A model generated the notes under the pieces. That model ran no database searches and was not told the origin of the DNA. It saw only the letters and a list, made by a program, of their open reading frames with translations. Below, one piece after another: positions 35,567-44,503 of a stretch of DNA of 64,000 bases. The DNA comes from Sphingomonas sp. Mn802worker. Lineage in GTDB: Bacteria; Pseudomonadota; Alphaproteobacteria; Sphingomonadales; Sphingomonadaceae. Position numbers and translations under genes: made by a program. The stretch spans positions 62,001 through 126,000 of the forward strand of contig NZ_AORY01000011.1 of assembly GCF_000382485.1 (NCBI RefSeq), in the 5' to 3' direction. Numbering within the stretch: the stretch's first letter is position 1; each line of letters opens with the position of its first letter.

Positions 35567-37843
35567 ATGTCCGACGACATGCAGCGCAGCGGGCTCGAGA
35601 TCGAGCAGGATGCGCCGGTCGAAACCTATGCCACAGACTGGCATGAGCCCAGCGAGAACACCGACGCGACCTTCGGCGACGGTATCGAACCTGAACCGGC
35701 CTGGCGCACAATGATGCCGTGGCTGCTCGGCGTCTTTGCCACCTTGTGGGTCGGCGCGCTGATCGCGCTCGCCTGGGACCGCGTCTCGATCCCGCTGGAG
35801 ATCGCGCAGATCGCTGCTGCCGCGCTGCTCGGCCCGATCGCTGCCGGCGTTGCGTGGCTGCTCGCACTCCGCACCAGTCGTGCAGAGGCGAAGCGGTTCG
35901 GCGCCAGCGCGCGCGCGATGCGGCTGGAGGCGGAAGCGCTCGAATCGACCGTCGGAGCGCTCGGCCTCGTCATCGATCAACAGCGCGCGCAACTCGCCGA
36001 GCAGGTCCGGATGCTCGCGGCGACCGGCGATGCAGCGACCGCACGCCTCGCCTCGATCGGGCGCGGGCTGTCAGAGGAGATCGATCAGGCCGACGTTCAC
36101 GCCCGCGCGCTCGCCGACGCTGCTTCGACCGCACAGGCAAGCCTCTCGACGCTGCTCAATGGCCTGCCCCATGCCCAAGCCGAGACGCAGGCGCTGACCC
36201 AGTCGATCGAGCACGCCGGGCTGACCGCGGGCGAGCGAGCCGCGGCGCTCGACGCGCAGATCGCGGCGTTGACCGCGCGCGGTCGCGAAGCGGAGACGGT
36301 CGCAGGTGGCGCAGCGGAGAAGCTTGCCGCGCACATCCGCCGCATGGAAGCGACCAGCGAGACGGCCGGCGCACGGCTGGAGACGGTCACCTCGCACGCT
36401 GCGGCGGCGGTCGATGCGCTGCTCGATCGGACCGCCACCGCGATCGACGAATCGCGCAAGGGCATCGCCGCTCAGGGCGAGGCGATGCTGGCCTTGATCG
36501 GAACCAGCCAGGTTGCACTCGACCAGGCCGCGCGCGAAAGTGCGGAAGCGCTGACCCAGCGGATCGAGCTGGTCGAAATGGTGATCGAGCGGATCGCACG
36601 GCGACTGGACGCCCAGCGCGGCGTCGGTGAGGAGCTGTTCTCCGCGCTTGAGGACAGTCTGCGCCGAAACGAACGCCGGATCGAGGCGCTGCACCTGAGT
36701 GGCACCGAGCGTGCGCAGCAGCTTGCCGCCTCGATCAGCGCGTTGACCAGCTCGGCCGAGGCGATGGGCGATGCGCTGCAATCGGGCGACCAACTCGCCA
36801 CACGCACGATCGGAACGACCGAGACGCTGCTCACCGCGTTGGACGCTGCCACCCGTGAGATCGACGAGACCCTGCCCGAGGCGATCGACCGGCTCGACGC
36901 CCGCATCGTTGCCAGCCAGTCGGTCGTCGTCGCCGCACGCCCCGAATTGCTGGCACTCGTCACCGCGGCGGAGAGCACGCATGGCGCAATCGAGGCGATC
37001 GCGCAGGTCATTGCGGAACAGCGCCGTACCGTCGATGCGCTCACCGGCACCCTGCTCGACGCACTCACCAGCGGCCGCGCCAAGGCCGACGCGATCGGCC
37101 ACACCGTCGACGAGGCAACCGAGCGTGCGCATCGTCTCGCCGAGGAAGCCGCGCCGCGGCTGATCGAGGCGCTGATGCGCGTGCGCGACACGGCCGCCGC
37201 TGCCGCGGACCACGCGCGCGACACGCTGGCGCAAGTCATTCCGGAGGCTGCCGAGGCGCTGCAGGCCGCCAGCAACGACGCGCTCCACCGCTCGGTCACC
37301 AACGGGGTCGAGGCGCAACTGGCGCAAGTGTCTGCGGTTGCCGAGACCGCAGTCGAGGCCGCGGCCCGCGCGACGCAGCGACTGGAACAGCAGATCGCCG
37401 TCATCGACGCCGCCGCCGCGCGCGTCGACACGCGTCTGGCCGAGGAGCAGCAGCACCGCGATCGCGTCGAGCAGGACAGCTTCGCACGCCGCGCGTCGCT
37501 GCTGATCGAGCAACTCAACTCCGCCTCGATCGACCTGACCCGCACGCTCGCACCCGACGTGTCGGACAGCGCCTGGGCGGCGTATCTGAAGGGTGATCGC
37601 GGGGTCTTCACGCGCCGTGCCGTCCGCCTGCTCGATGCCGCCGAGCAGCGCGACATCGCACATCTGTACGACGAGCAGCCGACTTTCCGCGATCAGGTCA
37701 ACCGCTACATCCACGATTTCGAAGCGATGCTGCGCACCATCCTGACGCAGCGTGATTCTTCACCGCTGGGCGTGACGCTGCTGTCCTCGGACATGGGCAA
37801 ACTCTACGTCGCGCTGGCGCAAGCGATCGAACGGTTGCGGTAG
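35567..37843 (+). CDS. Large membrane-anchored coiled-coil protein, unknown function
   Basis: 758 residues from ATG 35567; ATG 35534 and GTG 35447 are in-frame alternatives. After an acidic N-terminus come two TMs (MPWLLGVFATLWVGALIALA and IAQIAAAALLGPIAAGVAWL). About 620 residues of Ala/Glu/Arg/Gln-rich heptad-like helices follow, resembling apolipoprotein or myosin-like sequence. A conserved-looking C-terminal globular segment starts near SASIDLTRTLAPDVSDSAW and runs to the end. No nucleotide-binding motif was found, though homologues are sometimes labelled ATPase. It may be a cell-envelope scaffold. It is divergent from the pseudo-phosphorelay operon, suggesting a shared role. Confidence 0.72.
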   Translation: MSDDMQRSGLEIEQDAPVETYATDWHEPSENTDATFGDGIEPEPAWRTMMPWLLGVFATLWVGALIALAWDRVSIPLEIAQIAAAALLGPIAAGVAWLLALRTSRAEAKRFGASARAMRLEAEALESTVGALGLVIDQQRAQLAEQVRMLAATGDAATARLASIGRGLSEEIDQADVHARALADAASTAQASLSTLLNGLPHAQAETQALTQSIEHAGLTAGERAAALDAQIAALTARGREAETVAGGAAEKLAAHIRRMEATSETAGARLETVTSHAAAAVDALLDRTATAIDESRKGIAAQGEAMLALIGTSQVALDQAARESAEALTQRIELVEMVIERIARRLDAQRGVGEELFSALEDSLRRNERRIEALHLSGTERAQQLAASISALTSSAEAMGDALQSGDQLATRTIGTTETLLTALDAATREIDETLPEAIDRLDARIVASQSVVVAARPELLALVTAAESTHGAIEAIAQVIAEQRRTVDALTGTLLDALTSGRAKADAIGHTVDEATERAHRLAEEAAPRLIEALMRVRDTAAAAADHARDTLAQVIPEAAEALQAASNDALHRSVTNGVEAQLAQVSAVAETAVEAAARATQRLEQQIAVIDAAAARVDTRLAEEQQHRDRVEQDSFARRASLLIEQLNSASIDLTRTLAPDVSDSAWAAYLKGDRGVFTRRAVRLLDAAEQRDIAHLYDEQPTFRDQVNRYIHDFEAMLRTILTQRDSSPLGVTLLSSDMGKLYVALAQAIERLR

Positions 37844-37895
37844 AACCTTTTCAACGAGGACGGCCTGTTGGTCAGCCCGAGTTGGAAAGCGATCA

Positions 37896-37916
37896 GCGGC
37901 GCATCAAGCGCGCCGC
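37896..37916. terminator. Candidate bidirectional terminator hairpin
   Basis: GCGGCGC (37896-37902) pairs with GCGCCGC (37910-37916) across a seven-base loop. It sits between the convergent coiled-coil and DUF1467 genes. There is no T-tract, so intrinsic termination is uncertain. Confidence 0.35.
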
Positions 37917-37921
37917 GCCCG

Positions 37922-38197
37922 TCACACCGCGTTGGCAGCGTCGGAATAGTCGAGCGAACCGGCGTCTACCCAGCCGAACTCGTAATTGGCGATGAACAGC
38001 GCGAACAGGATCGTCGCGACGATTGTCGTGCGCACAACCACTTTCTTCAGCGAGAACTCGTGCGGTGAACTCTCGGCCGTTCCCGGCACATGCTCCGCCC
38101 CCGCCTCCGCCGAGGTTTTCACCCCGAACGGCAGGACGAGAAAAACAGAGAACGCCCAGAACAGGACGTAGATCGCCAGCATCGAGGTCCAGCGCAT
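37922..38197 (-). CDS. DUF1467 family small membrane protein
   Basis: 91 residues from ATG 38197. The N-terminus MRWTSMLAIYVLFWAFSVF and the LPFGVKT motif identify the DUF1467 family of Alphaproteobacteria. Two TMs are visible (4-24; 58-72, VRTTIVATILFALFIANY), with a hydrophilic loop containing GAEHVPGTAESSPH between them. It starts four bases after the rnj stop and is the last gene of the nuo-birA-coaX-rnj run. Function unknown. Confidence 0.88.
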   Translation of the reverse strand: MRWTSMLAIYVLFWAFSVFLVLPFGVKTSAEAGAEHVPGTAESSPHEFSLKKVVVRTTIVATILFALFIANYEFGWVDAGSLDYSDAANAV

Positions 38198-38201
38198 CGA
38201 A

Positions 38202-39842
38202 TCAGACCTGAACGACGACCACGTCGATGACCGGCTTCTTGCCGGTCCAGCGCGTCGCAACGCGGCGCACCGCCAGGCGAACCTGCTCACGCAGCTTCTC
38301 GCGGTCGCGCGGGCTACCGCGCATTGCCTCGCTGACAGCGGCGACCGCATCCTCAAGGAACGCTTCACGCTCTTCTTCGACCGGCACGCCCTGTACACGC
38401 ACGTCGGGCACGCCGCCCGCGCGGCCGTTACGATCGACCGCGATCCCAACCGAAATCTGGCCGTTGACCGCGATCCGGCGACGCTCGTTGATCGTGCTGC
38501 CGTTCGACGGCAGAATAACGTCGCCGTCGAGCACCAGCCGCCCAACCGGCGCAATCCCGATCTTCTCCGGTCCGTTCGGCGCCAGCCGCACGATGTCGCC
38601 GTCGGTCTGCACCAGCGCGCGCGCAATGCCGTTCGCCAGCCCGAAGCGCGCCTGCTCCTTCAGGTGGCGCATCTCACCATGCACGGGGATCAGCGCCTTG
38701 GGCCGCATCCACTCGTACATCGACTTGAGCTCGGGTCGGCCTGGGTGACCGGAGACATGCACGTGCGCCTGCTTCTCGGTCACCATCTCGACACCCTTGG
38801 CAGCGAGCTGGTTCTGGATGCGCCCGATCGCGACCTCGTTGCCGGGGATCTGCTTCGACGAGAAGATCACCGTATCGCCCTCGTCGAGCTTGATCGGGTG
38901 CGTGCCTTCAGCGACGCGCGCCAGCGCCGCGCGCGGCTCGCCCTGCCCGCCCGTCGCGATCACCAGCACCTTGTTGCGAGGCAGCCGCATCGCGGTCTCG
39001 GCGTCGATCAGGTTCGGCAGGTCCTTGAGGTAACCCGTCGCCTGTGCCACACGGATGATCCGGTCGAGCGAGCGGCCCGCAACCGCCAGCTTGCGCCCGG
39101 TCTCTTCCGCCACCTTGCCCAGCGTCGCGATCCGCGCCGCGTTCGACGCGAACGAGGTGACCAGCACGCGGCCCTTCGCCTTCGCCACCGTCTCGGCGAT
39201 GCCGCGGCGCACATCCGCCTCGCTGCCCGACGCCTCGGCGTTGAACACGTTGGTCGAATCGCACACCAAAACGTCGATACCCTTGTCGCCGATCGCGCGC
39301 AGTTCCTCGGGTGTCGAGGGCTTGCCGATCAGCGGGGTCGCATCGAGCTTCCAGTCGCCGGTGTGGAACACCCGCGCGGCCTTGGTCTCGATCACCAAGC
39401 CGTTCGCCTCGGGGATTGAGTGCGCCAAAGGCACCATCGTGATCTTGAACGGACCGACGTCGAATGCCTTGTTCGCCTCGACTAGCTTGATCTTGACGCG
39501 GTCGTCGATCCGCTCTTCCTCAAGCTTCCCGCGGATCAGTCCGGCGGTGAACGGCGTCGCATAGAGCGGGACGCCCAGATCCTCGGCCAGATACGGCAGC
39601 GCGCCGATGTGATCCTCATGCCCGTGCGTCAGCACCAGGCCGACGAGATTGTCGATCTGCTCCTCGATGAAGCGCAGGTCGGGCAAGATCACGTCGATGC
39701 CCGGAAAGCCCGCATCGGCGAAAGTCACGCCGCAATCCACCATCACCCATTTGCCGGCGTGGCCGTAGAGGTTGACGTTCATCCCGATCTCGCCCGATCC
39801 GCCGAGCGCGCAGAAAAGCAATTCGTTGTTCTTCGGTGTCAT
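38202..39842 (-). CDS. rnj: Ribonuclease J (beta-CASP metallo-RNase)
   Basis: 546 residues. The metallo-beta-lactamase motif LTHGHEDHIGALPYL (HxHxDH) provides the zinc ligands, GGSGEIGMNVNLYG is the start signature, and VFHTGDWKLD, VCDSTNVFNAEASGSE and the beta-CASP VHVSGHPGRPELKSMYEWM complete the family. It has 5'-3' exo- and endonuclease activity in RNA maturation and decay. An upstream gap of 99 bases to coaX may contain a secondary promoter. The ribosome site GAAGGA lies five bases before the ATG. Confidence 0.95.
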   Translation of the reverse strand: MTPKNNELLFCALGGSGEIGMNVNLYGHAGKWVMVDCGVTFADAGFPGIDVILPDLRFIEEQIDNLVGLVLTHGHEDHIGALPYLAEDLGVPLYATPFTAGLIRGKLEEERIDDRVKIKLVEANKAFDVGPFKITMVPLAHSIPEANGLVIETKAARVFHTGDWKLDATPLIGKPSTPEELRAIGDKGIDVLVCDSTNVFNAEASGSEADVRRGIAETVAKAKGRVLVTSFASNAARIATLGKVAEETGRKLAVAGRSLDRIIRVAQATGYLKDLPNLIDAETAMRLPRNKVLVIATGGQGEPRAALARVAEGTHPIKLDEGDTVIFSSKQIPGNEVAIGRIQNQLAAKGVEMVTEKQAHVHVSGHPGRPELKSMYEWMRPKALIPVHGEMRHLKEQARFGLANGIARALVQTDGDIVRLAPNGPEKIGIAPVGRLVLDGDVILPSNGSTINERRRIAVNGQISVGIAVDRNGRAGGVPDVRVQGVPVEEEREAFLEDAVAAVSEAMRGSPRDREKLREQVRLAVRRVATRWTGKKPVIDVVVVQV

Positions 39843-39941
39843 TCTTGTCCTTCACGCGCCGCTCCGCTCGGACGCATGGTCGAACGGTAGCTCAAAAGCG
39901 CGACTTTCACTTGTTTCCGGGTAGCGGCCCCGGCGCCGATT

Positions 39942-40736
39942 TCATTGATCTATATGGGCGCGTTGCCACATGATCGCCAGCCCCTGGATCGTCAGGTCGG
40001 GCTCGATCGCATCGAACACGTCCGTGTGCCGCTCGAACAGCGCGGCAAGCCCACCGGTCGCGATCACCCTCACCGGGCGGCCGACCTCGGCCTTCATCCG
40101 CGCGACCAGGCCCTCGATCATCGCGATATAGCCCCAGTAGATGCCGATGTTCATCTGGTCGACGGTGTTGCGCCCGATGACGCTGTTCACCGCCGGTGCC
40201 TCGATCGCGATGCGCGGCAACTTGGCGGCGGCAGCGACCAGTGCGTCGAGCGACAGGTTGATGCCCGGCGCGATGATCCCGCCCTTGTACGCGCCCTTGT
40301 AGTCGGAAAAGTCGACGGTCGTCGCGGTGCCGAAGTCGATCACGATCAGGTCACCCGCGTGGAGCGCGTGCGCCGCGATCGTGTTCACCGCGCGGTCGGC
40401 ACCCAGCGACGCGGGTTCGTCGACGTCAATCGACACACTCCATTCGAGCGGCACACGCCCTGCGATCAGCGCGTCGCCGCCAAAATACTTGCTCGCCAAC
40501 ACCTGCAGGTTGTGGAGGGCACGCGGGACCACGGTCGAGATGACGACCGCCGACACGTCGTCACGCGAAAACCCTTCAAGCGTGAGCAGCTGGCTCAGCC
40601 ACACCGCATATTCGTCCGCCGTACGCCGCGGGTCGGTCGCGATCCGCCAGCGTGCGCGGATCTCACGCCCCTCCGCGGTAACCTCGACCAGCGCGAAGAC
40701 CACGTTGGTGTTGCCGGCATCGATCGCGAGCAGCAT
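39942..40736 (-). CDS. coaX: Type III pantothenate kinase
   Basis: 264 residues. ASKHA-fold signatures: [17 protein letters not shown] (P-loop-like phosphate site), [12 protein letters not shown] and [12 protein letters not shown], then [15 protein letters not shown]. It phosphorylates pantothenate in the first step of coenzyme A synthesis, needs a monovalent cation and is not feedback-inhibited by CoA. It lies nine bases downstream of birA in the same operon. Confidence 0.96.
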   Translation of the reverse strand: MLLAIDAGNTNVVFALVEVTAEGREIRARWRIATDPRRTADEYAVWLSQLLTLEGFSRDDVSAVVISTVVPRALHNLQVLASKYFGGDALIAGRVPLEWSVSIDVDEPASLGADRAVNTIAAHALHAGDLIVIDFGTATTVDFSDYKGAYKGGIIAPGINLSLDALVAAAAKLPRIAIEAPAVNSVIGRNTVDQMNIGIYWGYIAMIEGLVARMKAEVGRPVRVIATGGLAALFERHTDVFDAIEPDLTIQGLAIMWQRAHIDQ

Positions 40737-40745
40737 GGCTTCCTC

Positions 40746-41483
40746 CTAGACCAGGAACACGTCGCCGGCGTGGATGACACGCGTACCGCCGTCTTCCAAG
40801 CGCAACCGCAGCGCACCCTGAGCGTCGAGCCCGTCGAACACGCCTGCCTGCTCGCCACCGTCCGGCAGGCGCACGCGCAGCGGCGCACCAATCGGATGCG
40901 CCCGCTCGCACCAGCGCGCGATCACGGAAGCGAGACCGTGTGAGCGCCACAGTGATAGCCATGCTGCCATCAACCCGGCGAGCCGCTCTGCGAACGCTGA
41001 CACTTCGACGTTTGCGCCTTGAGCATGAAGGCTCGTTGTTAACCGGTCGGTCACGTCCGGGTGATGTGCGATGTTCACGCCCATGCCGATTACGACGTGG
41101 GCACCAGCGCGTTCGAGCAAAATGCCCGACACCTTTGCGCCACCGATCAAAAGATCATTCGGCCATTTGATCGTGAGTTTGCGACGAGCCGTATCAGGCA
41201 GAACGGCACCGATCGCCTCGTCGAGCGCGACCGCCGCGACCAGCGCGAGGCTTGGCGCGGACGGATCGTCGCCACGCACGGTGACGATCGTGCTCGCGTA
41301 GAGATTACCGACCGGCGACGACCAGTCCCGCCCCAGCCGCCCGCGCCCGGCGATCTGACGATCGGCGCGCAGCCACACACCTTCCGCGGCACTGCCCGCT
41401 TCCGCCATCCGTAGCAGGTCGGCGTTGGTCGATCCCGTTTCCGGGACCGAGATGATGCGCGGACCTGTCAGCGTGGAGATCAG
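40746..41483 (-). CDS. birA: Biotin--[acetyl-CoA-carboxylase] ligase, likely CTG start
   Basis: 245 residues if read from the CTG at 41483, which overlaps the nuoN stop as CTGA. The first ATG in frame is at 41408, but that start would remove the conserved ETGSTNADLLRMA segment of the ligase fold. No ATG, GTG or TTG lies in frame between. The biotin/AMP loop is GRGRLGRDW, followed by KWPNDLLIGGAKVSGILLE. There is no N-terminal helix-turn-helix, so it is a group I ligase without repressor function. It biotinylates acetyl-CoA carboxylase BCCP. It is coupled to the nuo operon upstream and coaX downstream. Confidence 0.85.
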   Translation of the reverse strand: MISTLTGPRIISVPETGSTNADLLRMAEAGSAAEGVWLRADRQIAGRGRLGRDWSSPVGNLYASTIVTVRGDDPSAPSLALVAAVALDEAIGAVLPDTARRKLTIKWPNDLLIGGAKVSGILLERAGAHVVIGMGVNIAHHPDVTDRLTTSLHAQGANVEVSAFAERLAGLMAAWLSLWRSHGLASVIARWCERAHPIGAPLRVRLPDGGEQAGVFDGLDAQGALRLRLEDGGTRVIHAGDVFLV

Positions 41484-42943
41484 AACAATGCTCGTGCCGC
41501 AGCCAGCGTCCAGCCAGACAGCAGCGGGATCGCAAGGTAGCCGAGCGGCGAGACGATGATGGCGGCCACCGCGATCAGCCCGCCCTCGAGCGCATCACCG
41601 CGACCGAACTCGGCGACCGGCTCATCGAAGTACATCGTCTTGATGACGCGCAGGTAGTAATAGGCACCGATGACACTGAACGCGATGCCGAACACCGCCA
41701 GCGGGAACAGCCCCGCCTGAACCGCAGCGTAGAACACCTCGAACTTGGCGTAGAAGCCGAACAGCGGCGGGATGCCGGCGAGGCTGAACATGAAGATCGC
41801 CAGCGCCGCGGCGAGCGCCGGGCGCGTCCGCGACAGCCCCGACAGGCTCGCGATCGTCTCGACCGGCTGACCGTCCGCGTCGCGCATCTGCAGCACGACC
41901 AGGAAGCTGCCCAGCGTCATCGCGATATAGATCGCCATGTAGTTGAGCACCGACGCGACACCCTCGGGCGTTCCCGCCGCCAGACCGATCAGCGCGAAGC
42001 CGACGTTGTTGATCGACGAGTAAGCGAGCAGTCGCTTGATGTTCTGCTGCCCGATCGCCGCCACCGCGCCGAGCAGTATTGAGGCGAGTGCCGCGAAGAT
42101 CACGATCTGCCGCCACTGCCCCTCGGCCGGCCCCATCGCCTCCACCGCCACGCGGACGCCGAGCGCGACCGAGGCGACTTTCGGCGCGGAGGCGAAGAAC
42201 GCGGTCACCGGGGTCGGGGCGCCCTCGTACACGTCGGGCGTCCACATATGGAACGGCACCGCCGACATCTTGAACGCCAACCCAGCGAATACGAACACCA
42301 GCCCGAACAGCAGCCCGTACGACTTGGCCTCGCCCGACAACGGGGTCGCCGCATAAGCGCCTGCGATCTCGTTGAACATCGTCGACCCGGTAAAGCCGTA
42401 GACCAGGCTGATGCCGTAAAGCAGGATGCCCGAGGCAAGTGCGCCGAGCACGAAGTACTTGAGCCCCGCCTCTGCCGAGCGCGCATCCTGCCGCATGAAG
42501 CTGGCAAGCACGTAAGCCGAGAGACTCTGCAGTTCGAGACCGACATAAAGGGTCAGCAGATCGGCCGCCGACACCATCATCCCCATGCCCGCCGCAGACA
42601 ATAGGATCAGCACCGGATATTCGGGCCGAAGATTGTCGCCCGCGGTCCGCGCAAAGAAATCGGGCGCCATCACGATCGCGACGGCCGCGGCGATGAAGAT
42701 CAGCACCTTCGCAAAACCGGCGAAGCCGTCGGCGCGGTACAGGCCGCCGAACGCCTCACCACCCGAAGTTGCCGGGCCGACAAGCGCGATCAGCGCACCC
42801 GCAAGCACCGCGACCGCGGCCCATGACACGGCCTTGGTCGACGCCGGCCCACCCCAGGCCGCGACGAGCATCAGCACGATGGCACCGACCGCGAGGATCA
42901 CCTCGGGCAGGGTCATGGCCAGTTGGGAAGCATAGTCCATCAA
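41480..42943 (-). CDS. nuoN: NADH-quinone oxidoreductase subunit N
   Basis: 487 residues with about 14 TMs of the Mrp-antiporter type. Conserved features include YVGLELQSLSAYVLASFMR (Glu in TM5), YGISLVYGFTGS, the proton-channel Lys in FAGLAFKMSAVPFHMWTPDVYEG and LLAYSSINNVGFALIGLA. It is one of three antiporter-like proton-pumping subunits in complex I. It overlaps nuoM by four bases and carries the birA start in its stop codon. Confidence 0.97.
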   Translation of the reverse strand: MMDYASQLAMTLPEVILAVGAIVLMLVAAWGGPASTKAVSWAAVAVLAGALIALVGPATSGGEAFGGLYRADGFAGFAKVLIFIAAAVAIVMAPDFFARTAGDNLRPEYPVLILLSAAGMGMMVSAADLLTLYVGLELQSLSAYVLASFMRQDARSAEAGLKYFVLGALASGILLYGISLVYGFTGSTMFNEIAGAYAATPLSGEAKSYGLLFGLVFVFAGLAFKMSAVPFHMWTPDVYEGAPTPVTAFFASAPKVASVALGVRVAVEAMGPAEGQWRQIVIFAALASILLGAVAAIGQQNIKRLLAYSSINNVGFALIGLAAGTPEGVASVLNYMAIYIAMTLGSFLVVLQMRDADGQPVETIASLSGLSRTRPALAAALAIFMFSLAGIPPLFGFYAKFEVFYAAVQAGLFPLAVFGIAFSVIGAYYYLRVIKTMYFDEPVAEFGRGDALEGGLIAVAAIIVSPLGYLAIPLLSGWTLAAARALF

Positions 42944-44493
42944 TGCGCCTCCCCGGACGCCGGATTGTCGTGGGCAGATTCGGCATGCGCCGACGGAATG
43001 ATGCCGGTGCCGCGCGTCGGCTTGCTGTCGCCTGCGGGCTGCGCGCGATTGATGCGCGCGAGCAGCACCTGCGTGTCCTTGCGCATCGGCGCGAGGAAGC
43101 TTTCAGGGTAGACGCCCATCCACAGCACCACTGCGGCGATCGGTGCGAGCAGCCACAGTTCGCGGCGCGACAGGTCGGGCATCGCGCGGACCTCGTCCGA
43201 CTTGATCTCGCCGAACACGACGCGGCGATACAGGTACAGCATGTATGCCGCACCCAGGATGATGCCGGTCGTGCACAACAGCGCGGTCCAGGTCGACACC
43301 TGATACGCCCCCATCAGGCTCAGGATCTCGCCGACGAAGTTGCTGGTGCCCGGCAGGCCGATCGACGCCATCGTGAACAGCAGAAAGAAGATCGCGTAGC
43401 GTGGCATGTTGATCGCCAGACCGCCGTAGCGCGCGATCTCACGCGTGTGCAGCCGGTCGTAGATCACGCCGACGCACAGGAACAGCGCGCCCGACACCAG
43501 GCCGTGGCCCAGCATGACCATCATCGCGCCCTCGATACCCTGCGCATTGAACGCGAACAGTCCGATCGTCACGATCGCCATGTGCGCGACCGACGAATAA
43601 GCGATCAGCTTCTTCATGTCGGCCTGCACCAGCGCGACGAGGCTGGTGTAGATCACCGCCACTGCGCTGAGGCCGAAGATTAATGGCGTCAGCTGCGCCG
43701 AGGCTTCGGGGAACATCGGCAAACTGAAGCGCAGAAAGCCATAGCCGCCTAGCTTCAGCAGCACGCCCGCCAGGATCACCGAGCCCGCGGTCGGCGCTTG
43801 GACGTGCGCGTCGGGCAGCCAGGTGTGGACCGGCCACATCGGCATCTTGACCGCGAACGACGCGAAGAAGGCGAGCCACAGCCACGTCTGCACGTGCGCA
43901 GGGAAGTCGTACGCCATCAGCACCGGAATGCTGGTCGTGTTCGCGGTGATGCTCATGTACAGCATCGCGATGAACATCAGCAGCGAGCCGAGCAGCGTGT
44001 ACAGGAAGAACTTGTACGACGCGTAGATGCGGTTCGCGCCGCCCCAGATGCCGATGATCAGGAACATCGGGATCAGGCCGGCTTCGAAGAAGATGTAGAA
44101 CAGGAAGATGTCCTGCGCCGCGAAGGTGCCGATCATCAGCACTTCGGTGAACAGGAACGCCGACATGTATTCGGGCACGCGCTTCTGAATCGCGTGCCAG
44201 CTCGCCCCGATGCAGATCGGCATCAGGAACACGCTTAGTGCGATCAGCAACAGCGCATAGCCGTCGATACCCAGCGCCCAGCCGAAGCGGCCGAACAGCG
44301 GCGCGCTCTCAACGAACTGCCACTGCGCGCCGCCGATGTCGAAGTTGAGCCACAGCACGACGCCGAGCGCCAGGTTGACCAGCGTCGCGCCGAGCGCGGT
44401 CAACCGCGCGGTCTGTGCCGACAGGAACAGGCACGCGACGGCGGCGATCGCCGGCACCGCGAGCATGACGGAAAGGATGGGGAAGCCGTTCAT
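42940..44493 (-). CDS. nuoM: NADH-quinone oxidoreductase subunit M
   Basis: 517 residues, multi-TM antiporter-like. FFEAGLIPMFLIIGIWGG (TM5 Glu), KMPMWPVHTWLPDAHVQAPT (TM7 Lys and surroundings), LGGYGFLRFSLPMFP and KKLIAYSSVAHMAIV are typical of NuoM. The C-terminus has a hydrophilic tail (ARINRAQPAGDSKPTRG). It lies between nuoL (10-base gap) and nuoN. Confidence 0.97.
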   Translation of the reverse strand: MNGFPILSVMLAVPAIAAVACLFLSAQTARLTALGATLVNLALGVVLWLNFDIGGAQWQFVESAPLFGRFGWALGIDGYALLLIALSVFLMPICIGASWHAIQKRVPEYMSAFLFTEVLMIGTFAAQDIFLFYIFFEAGLIPMFLIIGIWGGANRIYASYKFFLYTLLGSLLMFIAMLYMSITANTTSIPVLMAYDFPAHVQTWLWLAFFASFAVKMPMWPVHTWLPDAHVQAPTAGSVILAGVLLKLGGYGFLRFSLPMFPEASAQLTPLIFGLSAVAVIYTSLVALVQADMKKLIAYSSVAHMAIVTIGLFAFNAQGIEGAMMVMLGHGLVSGALFLCVGVIYDRLHTREIARYGGLAINMPRYAIFFLLFTMASIGLPGTSNFVGEILSLMGAYQVSTWTALLCTTGIILGAAYMLYLYRRVVFGEIKSDEVRAMPDLSRRELWLLAPIAAVVLWMGVYPESFLAPMRKDTQVLLARINRAQPAGDSKPTRGTGIIPSAHAESAHDNPASGEAH

Positions 44494-44503
44494 CGTGCCG
44501 CCC

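Noticed and set aside
39839-39877. 12-codon upstream ORF ending as ATGA at the rnj start
   Set aside because: It contains the normal rnj ribosome site; such short frames are frequent by chance and no regulatory residues stand out.
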